Part shown: piece after piece, positions 8,931 to 17,241 of the stretch
Layout of the letters: each line of letters begins with the position of its first letter
Numbering within the stretch: the stretch's first letter is position 1
NCBI GenBank assembly: GCA_030752795.1
Contig: JASMDM010000024.1
Location: 1 to 59,149, forward strand
Reading direction: 5' to 3'
Origin: SAR202 cluster bacterium
GTDB lineage: Bacteria > Chloroflexota > Dehalococcoidia > Lucifugimonadales > UBA1123
DNA: 59,149 bases
The notes under the pieces: model-generated
Told to the model about the DNA's origin: nothing
The model's input: only the letters and a program-made list of their open reading frames with translations
The model's database searches: none
Made by a program: the position numbers and the translations under genes

Positions 8931-9581
8931 TTGCCTCGCTACTACCCTGTTTTCATAGACGTTACCGAACGGACGTGTGTTGTCATTGGCGGAGGCGCCA
9001 TCGGCCAAGAAAAGGTCGAGAAGCTGCTCGAGAGCGACGCCGAGGTTTTGGTCATCAGCCCGGTCGTCAACCAAAAGGTCCGGGATATGGCCGATGCCGG
9101 CCAAGTAACCTGGGAGCAGCGCGAATATAAGCCGGGCGACCTCGCGGGCGCGTTCATCGCCATCGCGGCCACGGACGACAACACGGTAAACCGTCAGATC
9201 GCGGCCGAAGCCCAGGAACGCAATGTTCTGCTCAACGTAGTCGACGTCACCCACCTTTGCACGTTCATCGCACCGTCTGTCGCCCGTCGCGGCGAAGTCA
9301 CTATCGCCACATCGACCGGCGGCGCAAGTCCCGCTCTGGCCAGAACATTCCGCGAGAAACTGACCGGTAGCCGCATCCTGGAGTACGCCGACCTGGCGCC
9401 TGTTCTCGCCAGCGCCCGCGCCGAGCTCCGTGAAGCATCACTCGTCGTCAAACCCGACCATTGGCAAACGCAGATAACTGAAGAGCTCCTCGACATGGTC
9501 CAAGCGGGCCAGACCGACGAGGCTCGGAAGATGCTAATGGACGGCCTCATGGAAGGTGCATCACCAGTCGCCGCTTCCTAA
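8931..9581 (+). CDS. Precorrin-2 dehydrogenase / sirohydrochlorin ferrochelatase
   Basis: Protein of 216 aa of the Met8/SirC/CysG-N family. It oxidises precorrin-2 to sirohydrochlorin with NAD, and in many members also inserts iron to give siroheme. Seen: an NAD-binding VVIGGGAIGQEKVEKLLES near the N-terminus, NVVDVTHLCTFIAPS in the middle and ATSTGGASPALA ahead of the helical C-terminal domain. A TTG start at 8931 is chosen because GAGGAGG lies 4 bases upstream. It begins 17 bases after ahbAB. There is no fused methyltransferase; that step is supplied by the cobA-hemD gene two genes downstream. Confidence 0.9.
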   Translation: MPRYYPVFIDVTERTCVVIGGGAIGQEKVEKLLESDAEVLVISPVVNQKVRDMADAGQVTWEQREYKPGDLAGAFIAIAATDDNTVNRQIAAEAQERNVLLNVVDVTHLCTFIAPSVARRGEVTIATSTGGASPALARTFREKLTGSRILEYADLAPVLASARAELREASLVVKPDHWQTQITEELLDMVQAGQTDEARKMLMDGLMEGASPVAAS

Positions 9582-9598
9582 ATCGATTTGGAACAACG

Positions 9599-10528
9599 TT
9601 GTCTAAAGCACGGATTGTCAAAGTAGGCACTCGCGCCAGTCCCTTGGCGCTGGCTCAAACAGAGGAAGTTCTTCATCCTCTGGTTCGTGCATTTCCCGAC
9701 ATCCGCTTCGAGACCATCACGATCACTCCTGACGGCGACAGGCGCAAAGCAGTCCCTTTGCTGAGCATGGAACGCGGCATGTTCGTGAAAGAACTCGAAG
9801 CCGCCTTGCTCACCGGCGAGATCGACATGGCGGTGCATAGCGCGAAGGACATGCCGGCGGAGCTGCCGGACGGTCTTGTTCTCGCGGCGTTTCCCGAGCG
9901 GAACGACCCTCGCGACGTGCTTGTGAACCGTTGGGAATCCCGATTCGATGACATGCCGGCTGGCGCGCGCATCGGCACCAGCAGCCCGCGCAGAGCCACG
10001 CAGCTCAATCACCTCAGGCCCGACATCGAAGTCATGCCAGTGCGCGGCAACGTGGGAACCCGGCTTGAACGAGCGATGGAAGAGCCGTACGACGGAGTCG
10101 TTCTCGCCGCGGCAGGAATAGCCCGGCTGGGCCGGGCTTCCGAAATCCACCACTATTTCGAGCCCGATATGTTCACGCCCGACGCGGGTCAGGGCGCCTT
10201 GGCCGTCGAAACACGAATCGACGATGAAGAGCTGCATTCGTTGCTCGTGGCCGTCGATCACGCTCTTACGCGAACGGCGGTCACCGCCGAGCGTGCGTTC
10301 ATCGCGGCAATCGGAGGCGGCTGCAAGATCCCGGTCGCCGCCTACGCCGAGGTTATAGATGGGTGTCTTCGCATCTCGGCCATCGCCGGACTTCCCGACG
10401 GCTCCAGCCTCTTCAGGGTGACCCTCGACGCCGACCCGTCGACTCCTGAAGCGGCAGGACAATCAATCGCAAACGCCCTCATGGAATCAGGCGCGGCGGA
10501 CATCCTGGCAAGGGACCCTACCCAATGA
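9599..10528 (+). CDS. hemC: Porphobilinogen deaminase (hydroxymethylbilane synthase)
   Basis: Protein of 309 aa. HemC joins four porphobilinogens into hydroxymethylbilane. Motifs: VGTRASPLALAQ at 9-20, HSAKDMP with catalytic Asp84, GTSSPRR at 126-132, and GGGCKIPVAAYAE with Cys242, the residue that carries the dipyrromethane cofactor. The start is TTG, 17 bases after the dehydrogenase gene. Its TGA stop overlaps the ATG of the next gene (ATGA), so translation is likely coupled. Confidence 0.97.
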   Translation: MSKARIVKVGTRASPLALAQTEEVLHPLVRAFPDIRFETITITPDGDRRKAVPLLSMERGMFVKELEAALLTGEIDMAVHSAKDMPAELPDGLVLAAFPERNDPRDVLVNRWESRFDDMPAGARIGTSSPRRATQLNHLRPDIEVMPVRGNVGTRLERAMEEPYDGVVLAAAGIARLGRASEIHHYFEPDMFTPDAGQGALAVETRIDDEELHSLLVAVDHALTRTAVTAERAFIAAIGGGCKIPVAAYAEVIDGCLRISAIAGLPDGSSLFRVTLDADPSTPEAAGQSIANALMESGAADILARDPTQ

Positions 10529-12051
10529 AGATTGGCAAGGTCTACCTTGTAGGCGCGGGACCGGGCGATCCGGGATTGATCACGCTCAAAGGCTATCGGC
10601 TGTTGCAATCGGCCGACGTCGTCGTCTTCGACCGCCTGGTCGACAGCAATGCGCTGGCCCATGCACGAGACGACGCTGAGATGATCGACGTAGGCAAGAT
10701 TCCGGGCGAGCGAGGCCGGACCCAGGCCCACATCAACGCCGTCCTAGTCGAAAAAGGGCTCGAAGGCAGGACGGTCGTGCGTCTACAGGGCGGAGACCCG
10801 TTCGTTTTTGGCAGAGGCGGCGAAGAGGCTCAAGGCCTCGCCGATGCCGGCGTTCCGTACGAGGTCGTGCCGGGAGTTACGTCGTCCATTGCCGCGGCGG
10901 CCTACGCGGGCATACCTGTTACGCACAGGGACGTTGCATCGTCTTTCACGGTAGTCACCGGAAACGAGACGCCGGACAAAGCAGAGACGGTCCTCGATTG
11001 GAACGTCTTGGCGAGCTTGTCCGGCACACTGGTCATACTCATGGGATGGCGGAACCTCCCCGCGATTACGCAAGCGCTGATCAAAGGCGGGAAGCCACCG
11101 AACACACCGGTCGGCCTGGTCAGATGGGGAACGGAACCCTGGCAGCAGACGGTGACCGGCGACCTGACGAACATCGTCGAGCGCGCCAATGAAGCGGGAC
11201 TTTCATCGCCTGTCGTGACAATCGTCGGCGACGTGGTTGGTCTGCGCGAGACGCTGAAGTGGTTCGACAACCGGCCTCTGTTCGGAAAGCGAGTTCTCGT
11301 CACGCGGACCCGCTCTCAATCCAGCAAGCTCGTTCACCGATTGATCGAACTCGGCGCCATACCCGTGGAAGTGCCGACCATCGAGATTCAGCCGCTTGAG
11401 AGCTATGCGGAATTGGACGCTGAACTCGAGAACATCGCGCGTCACAACTGGATAGCATTCACCAGTGCCAACGCCGTCGACGCGGTGTTCGAACGCCTGG
11501 CCGCCCAACACAAAGACGCGAGAGCGCTCGGCGGCTTGAGTGTGGCCGCGATCGGTCCGGCGACTGCCGCCCGCCTGAAGGAGAATGGCATCGTGGCAGA
11601 CCTGCTTCCGGCTTCGCTGGTTTCCGAAGCGCTGGTCGGGGCGTTCGGCGGCGTCGATCTTCACGGCAAGAGCGTACTCGTCCCGAGAGCGGACATCGCT
11701 CGCGACGGGTTGATCGACGGTCTCGAATCGCAAGGCGCCAACGTCACGGGGGTCACCACGTACCGGAACGTTCTCCCCGAAGGTTCACGGGATCTAGCCA
11801 ACCAAGCCCTTGCAGACGGAATCGACGTCGCCACGTTCTCGAGCTCGTCCACGGTGCGAAACCTGCTGGACCTTGTGGACGGGGACGCCGCCAAACTTGC
11901 TTCGACTACGATCGCGTGTATCGGTCCGATCACGGCGGTGACCGCACGTGAAGCGGGGCTTGACGTAGACGTCGTGGCAACAGAACATACAATTGACGGT
12001 CTCATCAATGCACTAGAGACTCACTACTCGCAGGAGGCGACGGCGAAATGA
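10525..12051 (+). CDS. cobA-hemD: Fused uroporphyrinogen-III C-methyltransferase and uroporphyrinogen-III synthase
   Basis: Two-domain protein of 508 aa. Residues about 1-245 are a SAM uroporphyrinogen-III methyltransferase: VGAGPGDPGLIT near the N-terminus and VRLQGGDPFVFGRGGEE. Residues about 255-500 match uroporphyrinogen-III synthase (VLVTRTRSQSSKLV, WIAFTSANAVDAVF, TFSSSSTVRNL). One protein thus closes hydroxymethylbilane to uroporphyrinogen III and methylates it to precorrin-2. This fusion is well known in Gram-positive and Chloroflexota-type bacteria. It overlaps hemC and hemB by 4 bases each, which suggests balanced coupled translation. Confidence 0.95.
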   Translation: MKIGKVYLVGAGPGDPGLITLKGYRLLQSADVVVFDRLVDSNALAHARDDAEMIDVGKIPGERGRTQAHINAVLVEKGLEGRTVVRLQGGDPFVFGRGGEEAQGLADAGVPYEVVPGVTSSIAAAAYAGIPVTHRDVASSFTVVTGNETPDKAETVLDWNVLASLSGTLVILMGWRNLPAITQALIKGGKPPNTPVGLVRWGTEPWQQTVTGDLTNIVERANEAGLSSPVVTIVGDVVGLRETLKWFDNRPLFGKRVLVTRTRSQSSKLVHRLIELGAIPVEVPTIEIQPLESYAELDAELENIARHNWIAFTSANAVDAVFERLAAQHKDARALGGLSVAAIGPATAARLKENGIVADLLPASLVSEALVGAFGGVDLHGKSVLVPRADIARDGLIDGLESQGANVTGVTTYRNVLPEGSRDLANQALADGIDVATFSSSSTVRNLLDLVDGDAAKLASTTIACIGPITAVTAREAGLDVDVVATEHTIDGLINALETHYSQEATAK

Positions 12052-13031
12052 CTGGATTCCCACAAGTCAGAATGAGAAGGCTCAGGCAGCACGCCGGGAT
12101 CCGAAAGTTGGTCCAGGAGACTCGGTTTTCGGTCGAGAACCTGATCTACCCGCTGTTCGTGCGACACGGCCGAGACGTGCGGTCGGAAATCGCCCCAATG
12201 CCGGACATCTTCCAACTATCCCTCGATCAACTGATCAACGAGGTCGGCGAAGCTTCGGAACTCGGGGTCGAGGCGGTGTTGCTCTTCGGGATCCCCGAGA
12301 CGAAAGACCCGGAGGGGACCGAGGCCTACGAGCCGGGCGGAATCATCCAGGAGGCTGTCCGCGCGATCAAACAGGCGTTGTCGGAGATGCTGGTCATCAC
12401 GGACGTCTGCTTATGCGAGTTCACGGACCACGGACACTGCGGGATCATCAAGGGAGATCGTATCGACAACGACGCCACCCTCGAGTTGCTCGCCCGGATG
12501 GCCGTGTGCCAAGCCGAGGCCGGCGCCGACATCGTCGCGCCGTCGGCGATGATGGACGGTCAAGTGGGCGCGATTCGAACTGCACTGGACGAAGCTGGGT
12601 ACGAAGACACGCCGATTATGGCCTATTCCGCCAAGTACTCTTCCGGCTTCTACGGACCGTTCAGGATCGCCGCGGAATCCGCTCCTCAGTTCGGAGACCG
12701 GACCGGCTACCAGATGGACCCGCCCGACATCCAGCAGGCGATGCGCGAGATCGAACTCGACATCCAAGAAGGCGCTGACATCGTGATGGTTAAGCCAGCG
12801 CTCGCCTACCTCGACGTGCTGGCCGCCGCGAAGCAGAAATACGGTTATCCGCTGGCCGCCTACAACGTTAGCGGAGAGTACTCGATGGTCAAGGCCGCGG
12901 CGGCGAACGAGTGGATCGACGGCCGTCGCATCACGCTGGAGATTCTGACCGCGATCAGGCGCGCCGGCGCGGACATGATCATCACGTACCACGCGAAGGA
13001 AGTCGCACGCTGGTTCAACGACGGGCGGTAA
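12048..13031 (+). CDS. hemB: Delta-aminolevulinic acid dehydratase (porphobilinogen synthase)
   Basis: Protein of 327 aa that condenses two aminolevulinates into porphobilinogen. The zinc-type active site is intact: DVCLCEFTDHGHCG with Cys121, Cys123 and Cys131. Schiff-base lysines are Lys196 (YSAKYSSGFYG) and Lys249 (MVKPALAYLD). The ATG overlaps the preceding stop codon. It is the last operon gene; hemA and hemL, which make aminolevulinate, are not in the window and must lie elsewhere. Confidence 0.97.
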   Translation: MTGFPQVRMRRLRQHAGIRKLVQETRFSVENLIYPLFVRHGRDVRSEIAPMPDIFQLSLDQLINEVGEASELGVEAVLLFGIPETKDPEGTEAYEPGGIIQEAVRAIKQALSEMLVITDVCLCEFTDHGHCGIIKGDRIDNDATLELLARMAVCQAEAGADIVAPSAMMDGQVGAIRTALDEAGYEDTPIMAYSAKYSSGFYGPFRIAAESAPQFGDRTGYQMDPPDIQQAMREIELDIQEGADIVMVKPALAYLDVLAAAKQKYGYPLAAYNVSGEYSMVKAAAANEWIDGRRITLEILTAIRRAGADMIITYHAKEVARWFNDGR

Positions 13032-13056
13032 CGCGCAGCGCCAAGCGAACGCGTTA
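13029..13056 (+). terminator. Possible hairpin at the end of the heme operon
   Basis: A 7-bp stem (TAACGCG/CGCGTTA) with a 14-base loop begins in the hemB stop codon. No T-run follows, so it may be a 3' stabilising hairpin and not an intrinsic terminator. Confidence 0.3.
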
Positions 13057-13193
13057 AGGGACCGAAGGGACTCCAGGGACGTAAGAGGCGCCGGTGAGGT
13101 TTGAATACGCAGCAGTGCCGCACGATGGTTCGATTACACAGAATTGTGTCAAGCGAATACCGCTCGACGGAGCCGCTCGTGTGCTGACGATAG

Positions 13194-14150
13194 TCAACCA
13201 GGCCGCAGGCTGCGCCACTTTCTCCGCACCCACCATCGCAGATTCAGGTGCGCCTGCATGTTGTCGGCCACGAGATGCGCCGTTTTGGGCCCGGCCAAAG
13301 TCAATGGCGATGCCCAGCTTCGCAGGTCCTTGACGCTGGTGACGCCGCTTTGCCACTCGGGGACCAGCGACTCGGTCTCTCGCCACTTGATCGACGGGAA
13401 CAGGTCCAGCGGTCCGCCCGACCGCTTGCCGCGCATGAGGAGGCCTCCGGCTTCCATGACGATCATCACTCCGCCGGCGATGTCCCACAAGTGCGGCCGG
13501 GTCGTCACCATGTAGTGGGTCGCGCCTCGGGCTACCAGGGCGAGCTCGTAGGCGATGCTGCCCGTGACTCGAAGGTCGAAGATCGTGCGCCGAAGCGGGC
13601 CGCGCATCCGGTGGGTCACGCCGAACGACGCGGGCAGCGTGACCAGCGTGTTTCCCTTCGGCTCGGTGTCCAGGACGGATATGGGCTCGTCGTCCGCGAA
13701 TGCCCCTCCGCCTTTGCGTGCGTGCAGCACCATGCTTCCGTTGTCGGACGGCCACGGAGTGAACACGGCGCCGGCCACGGGGGCGCCTTTGTAAAGCACG
13801 CCGATCGACGACGCGTAAATCGGCAAACCGTGCAGGAAGTTCTTCGTGCCGTCGAGCGGGTCGAGCACCCACAGGAAGTCGGGCGCGGGCGACGTGTCTT
13901 CTTGCTTCTCTTTGTCGTCTTCTTCGCCGAGGATGCCGTGATCAGGGAACCGCTTCGTAATCGCATCGACCAGAAAGCTCTGCGATTCGTGGTCGGCGTC
14001 GGTCACCGGGTCGGACTCGCGCTTGTCCTTGTACTCGATCTTCAGCGCCCGTCCGAAATGCCTCGCGAGAATGGCGCCAGCCTCAGCCGCGATCTCGACG
14101 GCGAAGGCTTCGAGATCGACTAGTGTCTGGTCTTCGATTCCGTACGCCAT
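13194..14150 (-). CDS. Inositol monophosphatase family protein (CysQ/SuhB-like)
   Basis: Protein of 318 aa when started at the ATG at 14150, which has GGAGAG two bases upstream; a longer reading frame exists but lacks support. Mg-dependent phosphatase motifs are present: GILGEED (Glu76/77), WVLDPLDGTKNF with Asp97 and Asp100, and a C-terminal HLWDIAGG whose Asp completes the metal site. The family covers inositol-1-phosphatase, fructose-1,6-bisphosphatase and 3'-phosphoadenosine 5'-phosphatase. The DPVTDAD stretch and neighbouring sulfatases would suit a sulfur-nucleotide role, but this is a guess. It is divergent from the sulfatase that follows. Confidence 0.85.
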   Translation of the reverse strand: MAYGIEDQTLVDLEAFAVEIAAEAGAILARHFGRALKIEYKDKRESDPVTDADHESQSFLVDAITKRFPDHGILGEEDDKEKQEDTSPAPDFLWVLDPLDGTKNFLHGLPIYASSIGVLYKGAPVAGAVFTPWPSDNGSMVLHARKGGGAFADDEPISVLDTEPKGNTLVTLPASFGVTHRMRGPLRRTIFDLRVTGSIAYELALVARGATHYMVTTRPHLWDIAGGVMIVMEAGGLLMRGKRSGGPLDLFPSIKWRETESLVPEWQSGVTSVKDLRSWASPLTLAGPKTAHLVADNMQAHLNLRWWVRRKWRSLRPG

Positions 14151-14353
14151 TGCTCTCCCGACTGTTACTCTCGACGTCTCCCGCAAGTATACCGTATGCG
14201 ATTGGTAGGGTCGCCGTTTCCACGGTGGCGCCGAAAAGCCTCGTGGCTGAGGACTCTTGCGTCCCTTCCCGGCTTTCTCGTCCCTTCCGCTGGCTGAGCG
14301 CCGCGCTCGGTGATAGACTCGCGATGCCAGATGCCACACCAACGGAGAACGCC

Positions 14354-15802
14354 ATGCCAGACAAACCGAACATTTTGTTCATCTTCACCGACCAACAACG
14401 GGCCGACACCATGGCGTGCTACGGCAACACGATGATCGAGACGCCGAACCTGAACACGCTCGCCGATCAAAGCTTCGTGTTCGACAACGCGTATGTGAGC
14501 TCGCCGATTTGCACGCCGTCGCGCTCGACAATCATGACCGGGCTATGGCCGCACACCAATGGCTGCACGAGCAACAACATCCTGCTCGACCCGTCCGTGC
14601 CAACCATCGCTGACATGCTCTCGGACGAGTACCTGACCGGGTACTACGGCAAATGGCACCTGGGCAACGAGGTTATTCGGCAGCACGGCTTCGACCGATG
14701 GGTCAGCATCGAGGATCAGTACCGCGAGTATCACACCGACTCCGAGTACCACACCGTGTTCAGCGACTACCACCAATTCCTGATCGATCAAGGGTACGAG
14801 TCAGACAAGGTGTCGGAGGGGGCAATGGTCTTCTCGCGCCCGTTCGCGGCGGCCCTGCCCGAAGAGCACACGAAGTCGCGTTTCCTGGCTGACCGCGCGT
14901 CCGAGTTCATCCACGAGAACCGAGACCGGCCGTTTGCGCTGTACGTCAACATCTTCGAACCGCATCCGCCGTACGACAGTCCATTCAACGATCTGTACCA
15001 TCCTTCGTCGATTCCTGACAGTCCGGTGTTCCTCAAAGATCCGCCTGCCAACGCGTCGCGCATGCACTCGCTTCGCAGGGACGAATCGCAATCCGGCGCT
15101 GGTTTCGAGCCCGGCCCTGACGGGCCGCTGACCGAGTCGTTCTGGAGAGAGATCAGGGCGCGGTACTGGGGGGCGGTGACTCTGGTCGATCGAGCGGTCG
15201 GCCGTATTTTGCAGGCGCTGGACGAAGCCGGAATCGCCAATCGTACGATTGTGGTGTACACGTCGGAGCACGGCGATCAGCTGGGCGACCACAACATCAT
15301 CCAGAAAGCGGTGTTCTATGAGCAGTCGATCAAGGTTCCGATGCTCGTCCGTGCGCCTTGGTTGGCGAACAGCAGTTCACGAATCAACGGCCGGTACAGC
15401 CACATCGACACGGTTCCGACTCTGCTGGACTTGGCCGGCGCGGACGTTCCCGACGCGCTGCAGGGCATTAGCCGAGCTCGGGTGCTGGCAGGCGATGAAT
15501 CGCTCGCCGAAAACGACGCGATCATCGACTGGACCGGAAGAAACGCGGCGGCGAACGAATTCGACGCGGAGCTTAATTCGGTGCTGAACACGCCGCACCG
15601 GACGCTCGTTTCAGAGGACGGTTGGAAGCTGACGTTGACGACGGCGGGCCAGTGCGAGCTTTACGACCTCAATGCCGATCCGTGGGAGCACGTCAACCTG
15701 TTCGATTCGCCCGGACAAGCATCGAGGATAGGCGCGATGGCCAAGCGGATTCGGCAGTGGCAGGTGCAAGCGGGCGATGCGGCCGAGTTACCTGTGGTTT
15801 GA
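14354..15802 (+). CDS. Cys-type sulfatase
   Basis: Protein of 482 aa from the ATG at 14354, which has GGAG 6 bases upstream. Family S1 sulfatase: KPNILFIFTDQQRADTM at the N-terminus (metal ligand Asp13), and the CTPSR motif at 53-57 whose Cys is converted to formylglycine by an FGE/sulfatase-modifying enzyme. A YYGKWHLG motif and TSEHGDQLGDH further on complete the active site. No signal peptide is seen, so a cytoplasmic location is likely. Substrate is unknown; a close paralogue lies at 18887-20383 with a ThuA-like protein between them. Confidence 0.93.
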   Translation: MPDKPNILFIFTDQQRADTMACYGNTMIETPNLNTLADQSFVFDNAYVSSPICTPSRSTIMTGLWPHTNGCTSNNILLDPSVPTIADMLSDEYLTGYYGKWHLGNEVIRQHGFDRWVSIEDQYREYHTDSEYHTVFSDYHQFLIDQGYESDKVSEGAMVFSRPFAAALPEEHTKSRFLADRASEFIHENRDRPFALYVNIFEPHPPYDSPFNDLYHPSSIPDSPVFLKDPPANASRMHSLRRDESQSGAGFEPGPDGPLTESFWREIRARYWGAVTLVDRAVGRILQALDEAGIANRTIVVYTSEHGDQLGDHNIIQKAVFYEQSIKVPMLVRAPWLANSSSRINGRYSHIDTVPTLLDLAGADVPDALQGISRARVLAGDESLAENDAIIDWTGRNAAANEFDAELNSVLNTPHRTLVSEDGWKLTLTTAGQCELYDLNADPWEHVNLFDSPGQASRIGAMAKRIRQWQVQAGDAAELPVV

Positions 15803-15848
15803 AAGACTGTCTGTCGGCGGTCGAGTTCGTCGAGGGACACCAGAACGA

Positions 15849-15877
15849 AAAGAGACGGCCCCGATGGCCGTCTCTTT
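15849..15877. terminator. Bidirectional intrinsic terminator between sulfatase and aroF
   Basis: A 12-bp perfect stem (AAAGAGACGGCC/GGCCGTCTCTTT) with a 5-base loop. It is followed by a short T-rich end on the plus strand and by TTTCGTTC on the minus strand. It sits between two convergent genes and probably ends both. Confidence 0.8.
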
Positions 15878-15907
15878 CTACAGATCCGTAGGCGCGTTTC
15901 GCGACAA

Positions 15908-16987
15908 CTAGTCCGCCGAAGCTCCGGCTTCCACCGCGCCGCCAACTTCGGCATGCGCCCAGCGGATAAGCGATTCGGTTTCGTCCCAACCTATGCACGC
16001 GTCCGTGATGGACACGCCGTAGTCCAGCGACGCCACATCGCCGTTCAGCTTCTGCGCGCCCGGATTGAGGTTGCTCTCCATCATGCAGCCGATGATGTTT
16101 TCGTCGCCGTTGACTCGTTGTTCGACGACGTTCTTGAATGCGACCGACTGCTGCGTGTGGTCTTTGTTCGAGTTTCCGTGAGAGCAGTCCACGAGAAGCT
16201 GCGAGCGGACATGGGAAGACGACAACAGCGATTGGGCGTCCGCGATGGCGTCGGCGCCGTAGTTCGGACCGCTGCGACCGCCGCGCAACACCAGGTGCCC
16301 GTCAGGGTTGCCGCTCGTCATGACCACGGATGTCTGGCCTTCACGATCAATGCCCAGGAAGGACTGCGGAGACCTGGCGGCGACCAGGGCGTCGACAGCG
16401 ACCTGCGCGCTGCCGTCGGTGCCGTTTTTGAACCCGACCGGCATGCTCAGGCCACTGGCCATCTGCCGGTGAGTCTGGCTCTCGGTGGTGCGGGCTCCGA
16501 TGGTCGCCCACGACACGAGGTCCGCCAGATACTGTGGGATGATCGGGTCAAGGAACTCTGTGCCGGCGCACATGCCCATTTCGGCGATGTCACGCATCAG
16601 GCGGCGAGCTCGCTGAAGACCGGTCGCGATCTCGAGCGTGTCGTTCAGGTGCGGGTCGTAGATCAGGCCCTTCCAGCCAACGGTTGTCCTCGGCTTCTCG
16701 AAGTACACTCGCATCACGAGAAGCAGGCGGTCGCTGACGTCTTTTGAGAGCGCCAACAGACGCTCTGCGTATTCGAGCGCGGCCTTCTCGTCGTGAATCG
16801 AGCAAGGGCCGACGACCATCATCATCCGAGAGTCTTCCCCGCGAAGGACGCCTCGGATCGCTTCCCTGCCCTCGAGAACTGTCTGCTCGGCGGGTTTGGT
16901 AATCGGCAGAGCGTTCACCAAATTGATTGGAGATTTCAATTGCACGGTTCTCACCACGTTTACGTCTCTGGTTTTCGATTCCTGCAC
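15908..16987 (-). CDS. aroF: 3-deoxy-7-phosphoheptulonate (DAHP) synthase, class I AroF/G/H type
   Basis: Protein of 359 aa from a GTG start at 16987, chosen because GAGGAG lies 7 bases upstream and because residues beyond it align with the usual N-terminus of AroG-type enzymes. It catalyses the first shikimate step, from phosphoenolpyruvate and erythrose 4-phosphate. Seen: MVVGPCSIHD, RVYFEKPRTTVGWKG, GARTTESQTHRQ, PVGFKNGTDG, VDCSHGNSNKDH and GVSITDACIGW. Its expression is probably controlled by the leader peptide and terminator at 17043-17185. The leader's Phe and Tyr codons suggest end-product control at the level of transcription. Confidence 0.96.
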   Translation of the reverse strand: MQESKTRDVNVVRTVQLKSPINLVNALPITKPAEQTVLEGREAIRGVLRGEDSRMMMVVGPCSIHDEKAALEYAERLLALSKDVSDRLLLVMRVYFEKPRTTVGWKGLIYDPHLNDTLEIATGLQRARRLMRDIAEMGMCAGTEFLDPIIPQYLADLVSWATIGARTTESQTHRQMASGLSMPVGFKNGTDGSAQVAVDALVAARSPQSFLGIDREGQTSVVMTSGNPDGHLVLRGGRSGPNYGADAIADAQSLLSSSHVRSQLLVDCSHGNSNKDHTQQSVAFKNVVEQRVNGDENIIGCMMESNLNPGAQKLNGDVASLDYGVSITDACIGWDETESLIRWAHAEVGGAVEAGASAD

Positions 16988-17042
16988 CTGTCCACTCCTC
17001 AACTTCGCGGGTCCCGGAAATTGCGGCAGCGCCAACAAAACA

Positions 17043-17072
17043 AGAACCCCAGCCGCTGCCGACTGGGGTTCT
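17043..17072 (-). terminator. Transcription attenuator terminator in the aroF leader
   Basis: On the minus strand a 10-bp perfect stem (AGAACCCCAG/CTGGGGTTCT) with a 10-base loop is followed by TGTTTTGTT. This is a typical intrinsic terminator, but it lies between the leader peptide and aroF, about 55 bases before the aroF start codon. Its 5' arm (AACCCCAG) can instead pair with CTGGCGGT inside the leader coding region (17130-17123), which would make an antiterminator. Confidence 0.8.
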
Positions 17073-17101
17073 AGGTGACTCGGAAACTTCTTCGAACTAC
17101 G

Positions 17102-17185
17102 TTACCGTCTGGACACCAAAACACCGCCAGCAGTGGCGCTGGTAAACAAGTATCCAAAATACCCGTAGTCGTTCAAGAACTTCAT
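17102..17185 (-). CDS. Phe/Tyr-rich leader peptide of aroF
   Basis: A 27-codon reading frame beginning MKFLNDYGYFGYLFTS. Six of codons 3-14 specify Phe or Tyr (F3, Y7, Y9, F10, Y12, F14). It starts just after a strong promoter and stops 30 bases before a terminator hairpin that precedes DAHP synthase. This is the layout of ribosome-mediated attenuation: shortage of charged tRNA(Phe) or tRNA(Tyr) would stall the ribosome and free the CTGGCGGT segment to block the terminator. The segment begins about 14 bases after the last Phe codon, just beyond a ribosome stalled there. No Shine-Dalgarno site is visible; the predicted transcript starts only about 4 bases before the ATG. A leader peptide controlling aroF (aroR) is known in corynebacteria; I cannot tell whether this one is related. 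Confidence 0.82.
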   Translation of the reverse strand: MKFLNDYGYFGYLFTSATAGGVLVSRR

Positions 17186-17195
17186 CGTGGCTAAA

Positions 17196-17225
17196 AGCCT
17201 ACAGAGGTTGCGGACGCATTGTCAA
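17196..17225 (-). promoter_or_regulatory. Promoter of the aroF leader
   Basis: On the minus strand a perfect TTGACA -35 box (17225-17220) and TAGGCT -10 box (17201-17196) are separated by 18 bases. The predicted start near 17189 makes the leader-peptide mRNA almost leaderless. Confidence 0.7.
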
Positions 17226-17241
17226 TAGTTGGGCGGCGCCC

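Noticed and set aside
13248-14123. Open frame of 291 codons opposite the inositol-phosphatase-like gene
   Set aside because: Antisense shadow; the opposite strand has clear family motifs and a good start site.
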